Below, piece by piece: positions 1 to 11,054 of a stretch of DNA of 64,000 nucleotides. Location: contig NC_087072.1 of the NCBI RefSeq assembly GCF_026151205.1, positions 12,562,169 through 12,626,168 of the forward strand, in the 5' to 3' direction. Source of the stretch: Bolinopsis microptera. Its lineage: Eukaryota > Ctenophora > Tentaculata > Lobata > Bolinopsidae. A program made the translations under genes and the position numbers. Positions within the stretch are counted from its first letter, which is position 1. Every line of letters begins with the position of its first letter. Under the pieces are notes generated by a model. That model had not been told where the DNA came from. It did not search any database and saw nothing but the letters and a program-made list of their open reading frames with translations.

Positions 1-569
1 TCGAGCTCTGTATCCTTCATTAGACTATGGTCTGATAACATGTCGTCCAGAGTGCCAGTTCTAGCATTGAAATCCCCGAGAAGAATGATATCCTCGTTCA
101 GAGGAACTCCAGCCAGGAATTCTTGAAGATCCTCTAGAGTTGACATACTGTCTTCAGTTTCCAGACCTTTTTTTCGCTTCTTGTAAGATCCATTTTTGGG
201 TGAGTCATAGACATTGATAATATAGGTGTTTCGGTCTAGGTCGAAGTAGTTAGCTTTAAGCTTAACTACAACGATATCTTCCGTGGAATTCATACGAACG
301 TTGGTTACACCAGCTTTTAAGCTTTTGTGAACTCCGATGCATACTCCACCTGAATTTGATCCCTTCCTGTTAGAGTTAAAGCAACAGTAGTTACTTAAGT
401 TGATCTCCCCTTTTGTTTCTTGCAGAGCAAAAATATCGTGGTTGTCAAGTAGTTCACGAATTTCGGTTATATCAACCTTGGCTCCTTCAATTTTGTCCCG
501 AGAGTGGTTGATATTCCAGCACAGAAACTTAAGGGAGTGGCGGGACCTCGTTGATGTGGGTTTAGTCAT
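1..569 (-). CDS. LINE ORF2, N-terminal endonuclease part (cut by window start)
   Basis: Reading down from an ATG at 569, the minus strand is open to the window edge. It encodes an apurinic-endonuclease-like (exonuclease-endonuclease-phosphatase) domain: FLCWNIN near residue 15, ALQETKG near residue 48 and LLGDFNAR near residue 150. These correspond to the Asn, Glu and Asp-Asn active-site blocks of APE-type LINE endonucleases. The domain nicks target DNA for target-primed reverse transcription. The reverse transcriptase itself would lie outside the window. The ATG overlaps the ORF1 stop by eight bases (ATGACTAA), so translation may be coupled by reinitiation. That coupling is inference. Confidence 0.85.
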   Translation of the reverse strand, partial: MTKPTSTRSRHSLKFLCWNINHSRDKIEGAKVDITEIRELLDNHDIFALQETKGEINLSNYCCFNSNRKGSNSGGVCIGVHKSLKAGVTNVRMNSTEDIVVVKLKANYFDLDRNTYIINVYDSPKNGSYKKRKKGLETEDSMSTLEDLQEFLAGVPLNEDIILLGDFNARTGTLDDMLSDHSLMKDTEL

Positions 570-3500
570 TGCTAAACCTGTTGGTGCTGCGTCTTGTTTT
601 ATCATTGTCGTGGTAGCTTATTCGGGGGAGTCGCAGGGTCTTCCTCAGACCCTCCCGGAGGCGAAGCCAAAGCATCTTTTGACCTCTCTGCCTTAGCTCG
701 AATCCAGTGTTGAACGAATAAGAATTTTGATCGCCAATTTTATCGTTTGAAAAGGTGAAGATCCTATCTTTGACATCCGGCCTGTGTTTGTGGAGCCAGC
801 TAACATGGTTTCTGGTCTCCTCATTGACGACTTGTATTCTTTCATTGATGCTAGAGTTGTTGGAGGAGGGTATCAGCGCTGAAAAGCATATTTGAGCCTT
901 TGTGGTGTTCAGTAAATGTTCGTAGAGTTCCTTCACATTGCTTACAAGACTTGATTTCTTTTTAAGGAAATCATTGCTCCCTGTGTGAATGTAAATGCAC
1001 TCAGGTCTTAGTCTTTTTATAGTGTTGTTGAGCTTCTTTGATTTTTTCAGCATATCGTAGTAACTATCTGCTTTAAAACAGTGAACATTAAACTGACTGT
1101 TAAATCGCCTCGGGTCAAACTCGTCAAAGCTCTCATCATGGATGAGAAGAACTGTGTGACGCCTGTAGCTAACCTTAGCTTCAGCGGCAGAGTTTGTTTC
1201 ACTGGAACCCCGATCGGGGGGGTTAGTATGTTCTATTCTGTTTCCGAGGTCATATTGGCGGCTTCTAGTGTTGAGGTTCTCCCGACTTCGCCTCATTTCG
1301 CTAGAGGGTCGATCGCCTCTAGAGCCCCTTTCACTGTGGTTTTTCATGTTCTGCTTGTTTGCCACCGTGAATGGCGTCTTGTTGCTTTGATCAACCCTCT
1401 CTGCCCAGGACATCTCTGCTTGCTTGGGCTCGCTTTCACCTGAACGTGCTGTGGCATCGCTGGAGCTGTTACGGTGTACTCTGAATTTCTTGCGTTTGAG
1501 TGTTGGCTTGGAGTTCCCTGTGGAAGGACTATTGAGTGCCGCTGGTATATTATTCACTGCGGGTTGTTCAGCAGCGTTTAGAGCTTGTATCGTGTCCTCT
1601 AAGTTGATCTCCAGGGTTTCAATTCTGAAACTGTTCGATGCGCTTGTGGTTTCAATTGCCTCGACGATGGGGCAAAGCTCATGTTTAAGTTCTTGGGTTG
1701 AGGCATGTGATTGATTGAGTGCAGACTTGGCAATTCCTTTCGTGGCTTTCGTCAAGTTTTCTTGGCCGATCTCGAGGGTCTCGATCCTCTGTTTGTTAGC
1801 GGAATTGGCAGATGACAATACTTTCAGAGTCGTACTTTGTATCGTGTTTAGTTCGTCCGAGAACTGAGCTTTGAAGTTGATCAGTCTCTCGAGAATTAAG
1901 TTCTGCTCGTCTACTGCTGATCTAAGTTGGTCGAGGTCGGCCCGAATTCCATTAAGCTTGGTCTCTATTGGGCCAACTTTCTTTTTAAAGATGGATGACA
2001 CACTTTTTTCAGATGTGGTTGGGGATGATAGGATGAGGTCAGAGAATGCTTTTTGTTGAAGCATCTCTTCTTTGAGTTCGAGTAGACTGTCTTGAAGTAC
2101 AGACATCGAATGTTTCAGGTCTGAGCAGTTATTGCAACCGTTCAGGGTCAGGTGATCCTCAGGGTTATCATCACGAGTTGGTTGGTTTCCATCGCTGGCT
2201 TCCGTAGTAAGCTCATTGGTGATAATCCTAGCATCATTTGTAACTGAGGCATCAGAGGTTTTTCGGTGAGATTTCTGAGTGTCACCTGAGATGGATAAGC
2301 TTTGATCATCGGTGCGTTTCCCTCTCTTTTTCTTTTTGTTGCTCTTCCCCTTTTTCTTTTTCGGAATTTTAGGGCATTGTTGTGCCTGGGGTGTTAAGAA
2401 ATCAAATTTTGTGTCGGAGCTGCCGGATAACGGTCCACCAGGGGTTATGTAATCGCCCGGGTCGTGTGGACTTGGCTCGCTATCAAAATGTTCCGTATTC
2501 TGCGACTGTATGACGTTACTACAAATCGAGTTTCCAGGTGCTTCCTCATTTGGACTATCGAACACTAGCCTAGTAATTTCGCTGCTTACGTGTCGGTTTG
2601 TGCAGAACGTAACCAGGTCAGTTTTCCTTTCCCTGGCTGAATTGCTCAGTGGGAGGCTGTTTGCTAGGAGCTCAAATTTGATCACGGTGTCCTCCAGTTT
2701 GTTTATAAGGTGTGTGACTAGTTTTGCGGTTTCCTTAGAACCAGTGGTCTCACAGGTTTCGAGAAGGTCACAGAGCTTCTTTTTGTTGGTGGTGACATTG
2801 TTGGAGCCTTTCAATCCGAGAGACGATGCTAATGACACCAGTGCGCTCTTTTTGTATGTGTTTGCTGCGTTTTTAAGGAGATCGAGTGTGATGTATCTAA
2901 ACACGATGGAGGCGCTATTGTCCAGATTAGGTACTCCGAGAACCTTCTCTTTACCCGATGTAATTCTAGCAGGCTTTTCGCAGATGTTGGACTGCTCGTT
3001 CAAATTGCTTCTTGGGTCGAAGACTGCAACTGGGGAGTTGGTGACACTTGTTTGGTCCTCACTGTGTTTGATGAAACAAGGGTCAGGAGGAGGTGGAACA
3101 CTGTTTGAGATATGGTGAGCTGTTTCATTGGTAAACGCAGGTAGACTGACGGCTGTTTCTTTAGCTGATGCTGGTGTGGTTATGTCGGCAGCAGGAGGCT
3201 CAGTTTCGTCCGGTTGCGATTCCGTTGCTTGAAGAGTTTCTGGTTCATCAATAGCTTCTACTACGTTTTCGACATACGGGATGATCAGGACTTGTTCGTC
3301 ACCGCCCTCATTTTTCTTTAGTTCAGGAGAGAAATAGCAGTGTAGATGTTTAATGGAATCTGGGTATAGAGTAACGAGGCTAAAGTTACCTAGACTGACA
3401 TCACAGACTTCGGTGTCTTCTACGGCTGGGTTAAACCTGAGAGGGGTGATACTGAGGTCTCTAGGTTTTCCTATATGTAGAATAACAAGAGGCATATTGT

Positions 3501-5004
3501 CATCTTTATGAGTGTTCTTCAGAGGCATTCTGGAGGTCCTGTCAAATGAATATATAATTCTGAGCCCGTTGAACAAGGTATTTTTGTTTGTTAGAGCTCC
3601 AACACGGTTGTTTATGGTTGCGAGCAAGGTTTTAAGGGAGTTTTTGTCCTCAGGGTGGCCAGGACTGGGTGTATTTGGCGGTAGACCTGAAGTAAGATCA
3701 TTGCACAATGCTTTCACAACACTGGGTCGCCAGAACAATTCGGTGCAGCTTGATTTGGCTTGGCCCGGCGTGATTTCTGGTGAAACTTAACGAAGGGCAA
3801 CTTTGATTTCTGACTGCACGGAATCAATTGAGATTTCGGAACCTTCAAAAAAAGATCGATCACTCAGTTCAAAGGAATGACCGTCACATTTATGGAGGCC
3901 TTGGCCCTGGATCTGATACCTTTCGTACTGTAGTAGCTTCCCATCGGTGTTGATCGCTTTCAGGGATGCTACATCACCTTCCGATATGTGACGTGTTCTA
4001 TTCTGGGCTTTTATGTCCTCATCGGTGACCTTCGGAGCGGCCGCAGTGATACGGTTCGAGAAGGAGTGTCTCCTAGTACGATGTTTCTCCTGTATTAACT
4101 GGCGCGGGGACAGCGATGGTGTGTGCAGCAGTGTTTTTAGTGTCTGCTGCATACCTCTCGATTTGATTCAGGGCACTGGAGTGATTGTTGGGTCGCCGAA
4201 TCCTGTGAAGTAGGCGTCCTTGGAGGGTTCTGAGCCTTTGGGTGTTGCAAGGTTGTCAGAGTGCCGATCATACGTAGAGTTGTTAAGTTTATTCTCCTTC
4301 GGTGAGTGGACTGTTATTTCTGGGATCTGGGTTGTCATTAAGGTGATAGGTGACAACTCAGATGGGGACAGGTCTTGATTGTTGTTTGTCATAGGCGTGC
4401 CTAAGCCTTGACTGGGGCAAACTCTGATGTCCTCATTGATGGTGCCGTTAGGGTTTGGACCCACAATCCAGCTTCTTGCGAATGATCCAATTATCCCAAA
4501 AAAGGATGTTTCTGACATCATGCTGGCGTTAGGCTTGTCAGTAACAACTTGGGTTGCGTTAAGCTCATCGTTACCCTTGATTTCAATCCTACAGGGAAGA
4601 CTGGCCCGCTTCTTTTGTTTGGCTGTCTTACTATCTAACGTAGGCTCTTTGCTGTCAAGTTCACAGCGGCTAAGGATTTTGTTTCTGGATCTGGATGGGT
4701 CCTCATCGTCCTCTTCATCGTCACCATTGCTGTTGGATATCCTGTAGGGATGGTGACGGTTTGCTAGAGGTTTCCTCCCATGTATCCTGGACCTTTGGGA
4801 GCCGGTTGAACTGGTCGAGTCAGATGACCGCTGTCTCCCAGCACCACCCGAGGTCTCCTCACCGTCTTGTGGGTGACAAGTGTTGGCAAGTGGTGAGGGA
4901 GGCATGTGTTGCCGGGTACGAACTCTGCTCTCATCCAATGTATAGAGATGTGATGTACGTGTATATACATTGTCGAGTGAGCGGTGCTTGGGAAGGCTGC
5001 ACAT
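562..5004 (-). pseudogene. LINE ORF1 with SGNH/esterase-like C-terminus, two in-frame stops
   Basis: One frame runs from an ATG at 5004 to a TAA at 562, about 1,480 codons. It is interrupted by TGA at 4170-4168 and TAA at 3789-3787; no frame change occurs at either. The product is Ser/Thr/Lys-rich and low in complexity, with a Lys-rich patch (about 2300-2360) and a predicted coiled-coil-like stretch (about 1560-2100). The C-terminal 200 residues resemble an SGNH/esterase domain: LLIHDESFDEFD matches the GDS block and IHTGSNDF the GxND block. Esterase-type ORF1 proteins are known from CR1/L2-like LINEs. The two stops suggest a decayed copy, or readthrough/recoding, which I think less likely. 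The segment downstream of 3787 has no ATG near its beginning. Confidence 0.75.
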
Positions 5005-5390
5005 GCCGGAAGTGAGCAGTGAGAGGTCATCGCGAACTGATATTACGTATCTGCACTGGTTTACACTGGTTTACACATACGTGATATTTTATCAAATCTT
5101 ACCGTGAATGGTATGTTTGCTTGAGAATACCCAAGATAAAAACATATGAACCCAAATACTAGCAAGAAAGATATTCTGCGTCCGTAGCGGAAAAATCCCG
5201 TCATAATTCATAAACCACTAAAATCGCGATTAATTGTTATGTTTTTGGATAGGTATTTGGGTCTAATAAGTCAAATTATTAATTAATAGATCTCGGGATG
5301 TAGTACAGATGCAGATCCGTCTGAAAAATCGATCTCCCGACATACAAAGCTTTTTAACGATTTTTGACGTTTTTGAGCCCCATTTAGGTG

Positions 5391-5483
5391 TTGTACTTGT
5401 AGGTTTACAACCTACCAGGACGCGCGCCGAGTTGGACTCGTCGACGAGTATGGAACAGATATTTTACGAGTATCACCCGTTAA
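5391..5483 (+). mobile_element. Short ~90-bp interspersed element, copy A
   Basis: The insert breaks the left long inverted repeat and is missing at the matching place in the right arm. It is flanked by catttaggtg and cattaggtg, an imperfect 9-bp target duplication. It contains a palindrome (taggtttacaacctac), a GC block (ggacgcgcgccgag) and ends in cacccgttaa. Related copies are at 48567-48652 (same strand) and 52435-52540 (inverted). Confidence 0.7.
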
Positions 5484-6394
5484 CATTAGGTGCCCTTTAT
5501 GGCTGATCAACTTTTCCAAACTTTTCCACGTATCTTAAGGCTACTTTTTGCCACTTTTTACCACCTTTCTTGTTTGTCGAATATCTTTAGTTTTGAACAT
5601 CGTAAAAGCTTAATTAATTAATCGAGGGTGTTCATCTTATCAGGAGGAAAAACTTTTATGCCAGACAATTTTTACGTCAGACAATCAGTTAATTGAATAA
5701 TTATCAATTAGCTAATTAGCAAACTTTAAAATTTTTTATTGGCTCAAAATTCAGAGAAACTGCACCAATGGCACAATCAAGATCGAACCGATAGCCTGCT
5801 GTACTATTACAATCATTTTATTGATTTCAATGATGAATCAGTGGGGTTAAAATAATCACATTTGTAATAAATAAAACCTCTCTGTGCCGTCAATTGTGCT
5901 AATCTAATTCTAAACCGGCCTACCTGGATTACCAGACTTCTTCTTTCCCTCAACAATCAAACCGAGTTGTTCATATCGCATTTGGTGGATGATGTAAGGT
6001 TATACATATTGAGACTCGAGCTGTATTGAATCACAATACGACACAATACGTGTATATTATATGGCCCTTAATGAGGTTTATGAGTAGTAAAGAAACGGTA
6101 ATAATTAATTCAGTGAAATGAGTTCAACGAGAGTCAGGATATTTTGGAAATTGCTTAGAGAAGACGGGACAGATCCTGATCCGGAAGTTGTGAAGTAAAA
6201 ATACCGGTTCTTTCCGCATGATATCCGGGGCCAATGATGATCACTATCAGCTCGGGATTAATGTGGGACGGATCGAAGAGCATTGAAAAGAGCGAGTTGA
6301 CATTTTAGACTTTCCGGTCTTTTCTTGCCTTCTTTGAGCTGTCAATAAGCCATGACTATGAGGCCAAGTAGACGTTTTCGTGATACACTTACAG

Positions 6395-6475
6395 TAAAAC
6401 CTCTCTATACCGGGCCTCTCGCGGGAGAAACGAGAAGTGTACGGTATAGATACACCCCGGTATAGAGCGTTTCAT
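6395..6475 (+). mobile_element. pogo/Tigger-like MITE fragment
   Basis: The sequence cagtaaaacctctctatacc followed by gggcctctcgcggga matches the terminal repeat of the MITE at 59336-59697. A second, inverted half (ccccggtatagagcg) follows within 60 bp. It is a short or solo-terminus remnant. Confidence 0.45.
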
Positions 6476-7060
6476 ACCTTAGGCCTAGGGCCAATAAATT
6501 TGGTTCACAATAAATTTGGTTACCACAATTTTGGTTACCATAAATTTTAGTCACAAATTTTGCAAATTTTTAGTCTACAACAATTTTGTATCACGTTGTG
6601 ACACCCACGGTCGTTTCACTAGGTTCTGACGATACAGGGGGAGCCGCGCACTTCGTGCGCGGCGGGTCATACAACGTATGACAACAACAATTTAAGTTAA
6701 ATTTTTCGAATTTTCGAGACCATTTTCCATTCCATTTACTTTTAAAATTAAAACGACGAATTTAGTCTACCCCTTCTGAGCATTACAATTACAAATTAAG
6801 CTGCAATGCATTACTCAGGAATTTCAATAACATGACATCAGATCTAGAGTTTGTGACTCTGTATCACTAAGTTTTTCATTGTAGCGCGATGCGCTACTGT
6901 GCCGCGCCGAGCTGCGATGAATTGACATCGTCAATTAAAATTTTTCAGTACACTGTTCATTTTATTTTTCACCCTTTTTCGACTTTACCATTTTTGTCGG
7001 TACGACGTAGTTTATGTCGATATGATCCTTCAGCCGTTTCAACAGACGGCGCACGTTATA

Positions 7061-7640
7061 GGGGGGGGGGAGGGGGGCCAACGCCCCAAAAAGCCCCGGT
7101 TTCTAGGGCCCTTTTTGGATTTTCGATGCGTCTAGGGCCTTTTGGGGCCCTAGAAGTAGAATTAACTTCAATTTCATCAAGTTTGATATATGCTAAGTGC
7201 TTTAATAATATCATCTGACTACTTGCACAGTACTTTTATGTTTATTTGAGTGTATTTACATGGAGATTATGGTCCATAAACACTATCAAATAGTGGTCAG
7301 GGTCAAAAGGTCCCAAAAGGCTCCAAAAAGCCCCGATTTCTAGGGCCCTTTTTGGATTTTCCATATGTGTAGGGCCTTTTGGGGCCCTAGAATTAACTTA
7401 AATTTCATCAAGTTTGATATATGCTAAGTGCAATTTAATGATATTATCTGACTACTTGCACAGTACTTTTATGTTTATTTGAGTGTATTTACATGGAGAT
7501 TATGGTCCATAAACACTATCAATTAGTGGTCAGGGTCAAAAGGCCCCAAAAGGCCCCAAAAAGCCCCGATTTCTAGGGCCCTTTTCGGATTTTCGATGCG
7601 TCTAGGGCCTTTTAGGGCGTTGCCCCCCCCCCCCCCCCCC
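7061..7640. mobile_element. Homopolymer-ended element 1: G-run ... C-run, 7-bp TSD
   Basis: The element starts with a run of G (7061-7078, one A inside) followed by ccaacgcccc and ends with gggcgttg plus a run of C (7623-7640). The ends are therefore inverted repeats. It is flanked by cgttata on both sides (7054-7060 and 7641-7647). The interior holds about 2.3 direct repeats of about 231-241 bp (copies near 7090, 7331 and 7562) with the motif tctagggccctttt. No ORF of note. It sits inside the long-TIR element. Confidence 0.65.
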
Positions 7641-8335
7641 CGTTATATCTCCGCCAAAAGCACATCCAATTTGATACGTAATCGTATGAAATATGTCTAT
7701 AACTTCCTTGATTATGCACTAAGTTGGCGTTCCTCGACCAAAATTTAACGGGGAATCGTTCAAGATCACTTTCGAGGCACCTTGGCAAAAGCTTGACATA
7801 CGTTGCATGCCACTTTTCGCGCGCTGATATTTGGATACGAAACATGTATCAAGCAAAAGCTTCTTACGCTATTATGCTTTTTAATTTTATGCAGAAATAC
7901 GTCAGTAGCGTTTTTGAGCTTGTTATTCTCTTTTAAAAGCATTCCAAGTGATTTGTATAAGTGCATATATTAATTCTGAATACATTGCAAAATAATTTAT
8001 CTCGATTCATGAATTGTTTGAAAGAAGTTACAGCAATGCGCGCAATTTGATTTTGGGGAGTGTGCTTTTGGCGGAGATATAAACTGCACCTTCAACACTT
8101 CAACAGACCATGCATTGGGATGGATCTTGATTGAAGATGTCAATCCATCGAGATCGTTGCTCTGCTTCGCAGAGCAACGATCGACGACGATGCGAAGCAA
8201 GAATGCTAGTTTGCGCGGCGCCTTCGGCGAAAAGTGGCATGCAACGTATGTCAACGTCGAAGCGGCGAAGTCCTCCAAGGATGGATCGATTAAAAATGTA
8301 ATGTCCAAGAGGAGCTCTAACCCCTTATAACTTTA
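7641..8335. repeat. Palindromic element inside the long-TIR element
   Basis: 7641-7670 (ttatatctccgccaaaagca) recurs inverted at 8048-8080, and acatacgttgcatgccac near 7797 recurs inverted near 8235-8255. This is a nested foldback structure. Open frames here are short and not supported as genes. Confidence 0.55.
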
Positions 8336-9823
8336 AGTGCAATAGGACTTTGGTACGGTTTTGTGCAGTAGGATCACGGTGATGTCATATATTAATTAAA
8401 AACAATGTAAACTTAATAATATTCTTGATACTCATATTTGCTCTACTGTCTACTGAAATTTTGTGTTTTGGTCTGCTTTAAAATTAGTCGCCGAAAAATT
8501 TTGTCTCATGAAATTTGGTTTATAACAATTTTAGTCAAAAGTTTGACTAAATTTATGGTAGACTAAATTTGTCGTTCTTAATATATAAGGTATACCTACC
8601 GTTCACATAGCCATGTGTATAACTATACGCGTACTGCGTGACGCGTTTGTTTTACGCGCGCTACTGCAAGCGAAGGGGCTCTGGTTAGAGCAAGGTATAC
8701 CGCATTAACTTTAAGGGCCATATAATATGCACGTATTGTGTCGTATTGTGATTTAAAACAGCTCGATATGTACTTACATCACCCACCAAATGCGATATGA
8801 ACAACTCCAGGTAGGCGGTAGGCCGGTTTAGATTAGCACAATTAATGGTACAGATTATCTTAGCACTTAGACTAACCCCACTTAACTGATTCATCATTGG
8901 AATCAATAAAATTATAGTAGTAGTACAGCAGGCTATCGGTTCGATCTAGACTGTGTCATTGGTGCAGTTTCTCTGAAAATCGATAAGGCTGTATTGTAAA
9001 TGTAATTAGTTACGAAACTCTAATATTGAATATCGTATGGTTAACGTTTTTCAGTTTCAGACCTTTCCACTCTGACTCAGTAATTCCTGGTTGCTAAAAT
9101 CTGCCGAGATATTGGTGATTTAAGCATTAAGTATTCTTGAAAAGAAAAATTCACTAAGTTTTTTAATAGCATTTTTCTCCGCGTTTCATGCAATTTGATC
9201 ACTTGTGTCAGTGTGTTTTGGCGAAAAAAAAGTCCCGAAAAAAAATGTAAGTGAAAAATTTTCAAAGTTGTTTATAAAATTATTTTTCTCCGTGTTTTAA
9301 CTTTATTTAAGCTATTCCGATTATTTTGGGCCAGTAAAAAATATTTGCTAATTAGCTAATTGATAATTATCTAATTAACTGATTAATTAATAAAATGAAC
9401 ACCCTCGATTAATCTGCAAACTTTTACGATGTTCAAAACTAAAGATATTCGACAAACAAGAAAGGTGGTAAAAAGTGGTGAAAGTGGCAAAAAGTGGCCT
9501 TAATGCTTAAGACACGTGGAAAATTTGGTCAGCCATAGAGGGCACCTAATGGGACTCAAAAACGTCAAAAATCCTTAAAAAGCTTTGTGTGTCGGCAGAT
9601 CGATTTTTTCAAACGGATCTGTCTGTACTAATAAGGATTAAAAAAGCAATAAGCTAAACTTAAGGCAGTGGCAAGCTGAACACGTAAAAAGACATTAAGC
9701 GAACAAAGAATAACATGGAATGTGAAATCGAATTCCTAGTTCGATCTAATAGTAATTCCTAGATCGAACCGGTTCGATCTAATTTCTGCGTTCGATCTAA
9801 TTACATTTTGGTTACACTTAAAG

Positions 9824-11054
9824 TTAGGGATGCCAACCGATATTATCGGCCTATAATTATCGGCGATAATTTGCCAAAAATCGTTATCGATTATCGCGAT
9901 AATCAACCAATTTTTATTAATATTAGGGGAAAATAGCCTAAATTCAACATATTTTATAATCTGTTTCTTTGTAAAACCCGACTGCTACCATAATTTGCAG
10001 TGTGATGGTATTCTGATGTGCTATTTAGTGTGTAGTGTTTATGAATTTGCGGCAGTGAAAATTGAAAAGTCGTGTTATATTATCGCATCTAGTTAGTTAT
10101 GAGTTAAGTAGGTAGCTTGGAGGTTGTATGATCAGACGGTTATTCTGGTTTGTTGAAGCATGGAAAGAAACTTATACTGCAACGAGACTGCAAAACCTGT
10201 TCGAGCTTGCTGTGTAGTGTGTAGTATGTTGAAGAGATATGACCGGTCACCGGATAACTGATGCAGTGAACGAAGTTTTGAATGATTTGGAGCTAGGTAA
10301 TCTAAAACTGAATACAGGAGAGACTGAGTTAGTTAAAGACACTATCAAGACTGTGTTAAAGAGACAACAATCTCCCTTAAGCAGAAGTGAATATTCAGTT
10401 AATTGATAGCAAGCTGGAAGAGTCAAGAGATAGACTCGCCACTTTCTCGAACCCTTCTTGATAGGCTACGTACACGATATGTCGAGAGAAAGAACCTTAA
10501 CTTCGTATCGCTGGTAACGTTCTACTCGGACCCCGGTATTCTAGATGCAGATTTATATCAAGAATACAGAATGATCACGAAGTAAACCTTGATACGTAAT
10601 TCTAATTCTCTGCAGAGAAACAATAGGCCTTAGAGAACATTAATGGTCGATGGGCTTTTTATTATAGGGCAATGCCAATATTGCAATTGATTCTTTAACA
10701 AAGCATTAAGCAATAAAGCACACGATAATGCTATCAAAGTTTTCTATAGCTATTTTTATCTTTGAAGTTCGAATTTTACCGATATTAATTTTATTAAGGA
10801 TTTGTCATGACTCAATGTTTCTGCATTTTTGAAAATTAAATTCAATTAATGATATTGTTAAACTATATAATGATAATGTAACAAGGTTACATAGCATAGG
10901 AGCATAATTCAAGTATGCAGAGTGCAGACAAATATTACTTTTATTATCTTGCCAAATTTATCGCCGATAACCGATATTATCGCGATAATTTTGAAAAAGT
11001 TATCGATTATCGCGATAAAAATAAAAGAAATTGTACCGATAATGGCAACCCTAA
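9824..11054. mobile_element. hAT-like element with decayed transposase
   Basis: The ends are ttagggatgcca (9824) and tggcaaccctaa (11054 end), inverted repeats of the TAGGGNTGCCA type typical of hAT elements. Subterminal regions carry AT-rich inverted motifs (tatcgattatcgcgataa) at both ends. No clean 8-bp target duplication was seen. Between about 10240 and 10590, broken frames encode peptides such as DSPLSRTLLDRLRTRY and VSLVTFYSDPGILDAD, reminiscent of the C-terminal part of hAT transposases but interrupted by stops and a frame change. Confidence 0.5.

Larger units (their letters stand above)
1..5060 (-). mobile_element. CR1-like non-LTR retrotransposon, 5' part
   Basis: This holds the 5' flank, ORF1 and the start of ORF2 in a single orientation. 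Just upstream of ORF1, at about 5050-5075, a short direct repeat (tggtttacac, tandem) may mark the element's 5' end. The 3' part lies beyond the window start. The ORF1 plus APE endonuclease organisation and the esterase-like ORF1 C-terminus fit the CR1/L2 group. Clade assignment needs the missing RT domain. Confidence 0.7.
5303..9628. mobile_element. 4.3-kb element with ~800-bp terminal inverted repeats
   Basis: The left arm 5303-6075 and right arm 8712-9628 are inverted copies of each other. For example, the left-arm stretch around 5585-5610 (cgaatatctttagttttgaa) recurs inverted at 9430-9455, and the cacaatacgacacaatacg block near 6033 recurs inverted near 8730-8750. The ends read TA|GTACAGAT and ATCTGTCTGTAC|TA, so a TA target duplication is possible. 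No transposase is visible, so it is non-autonomous. The left arm carries a 93-bp insertion (5391-5483) absent from the right arm, and the middle holds other elements. The superfamily is uncertain. Confidence 0.7.

Noticed and set aside
400-3790. Plus-strand open frames over the LINE
   Set aside because: Antisense shadows of ORF1 and ORF2; no domain features.
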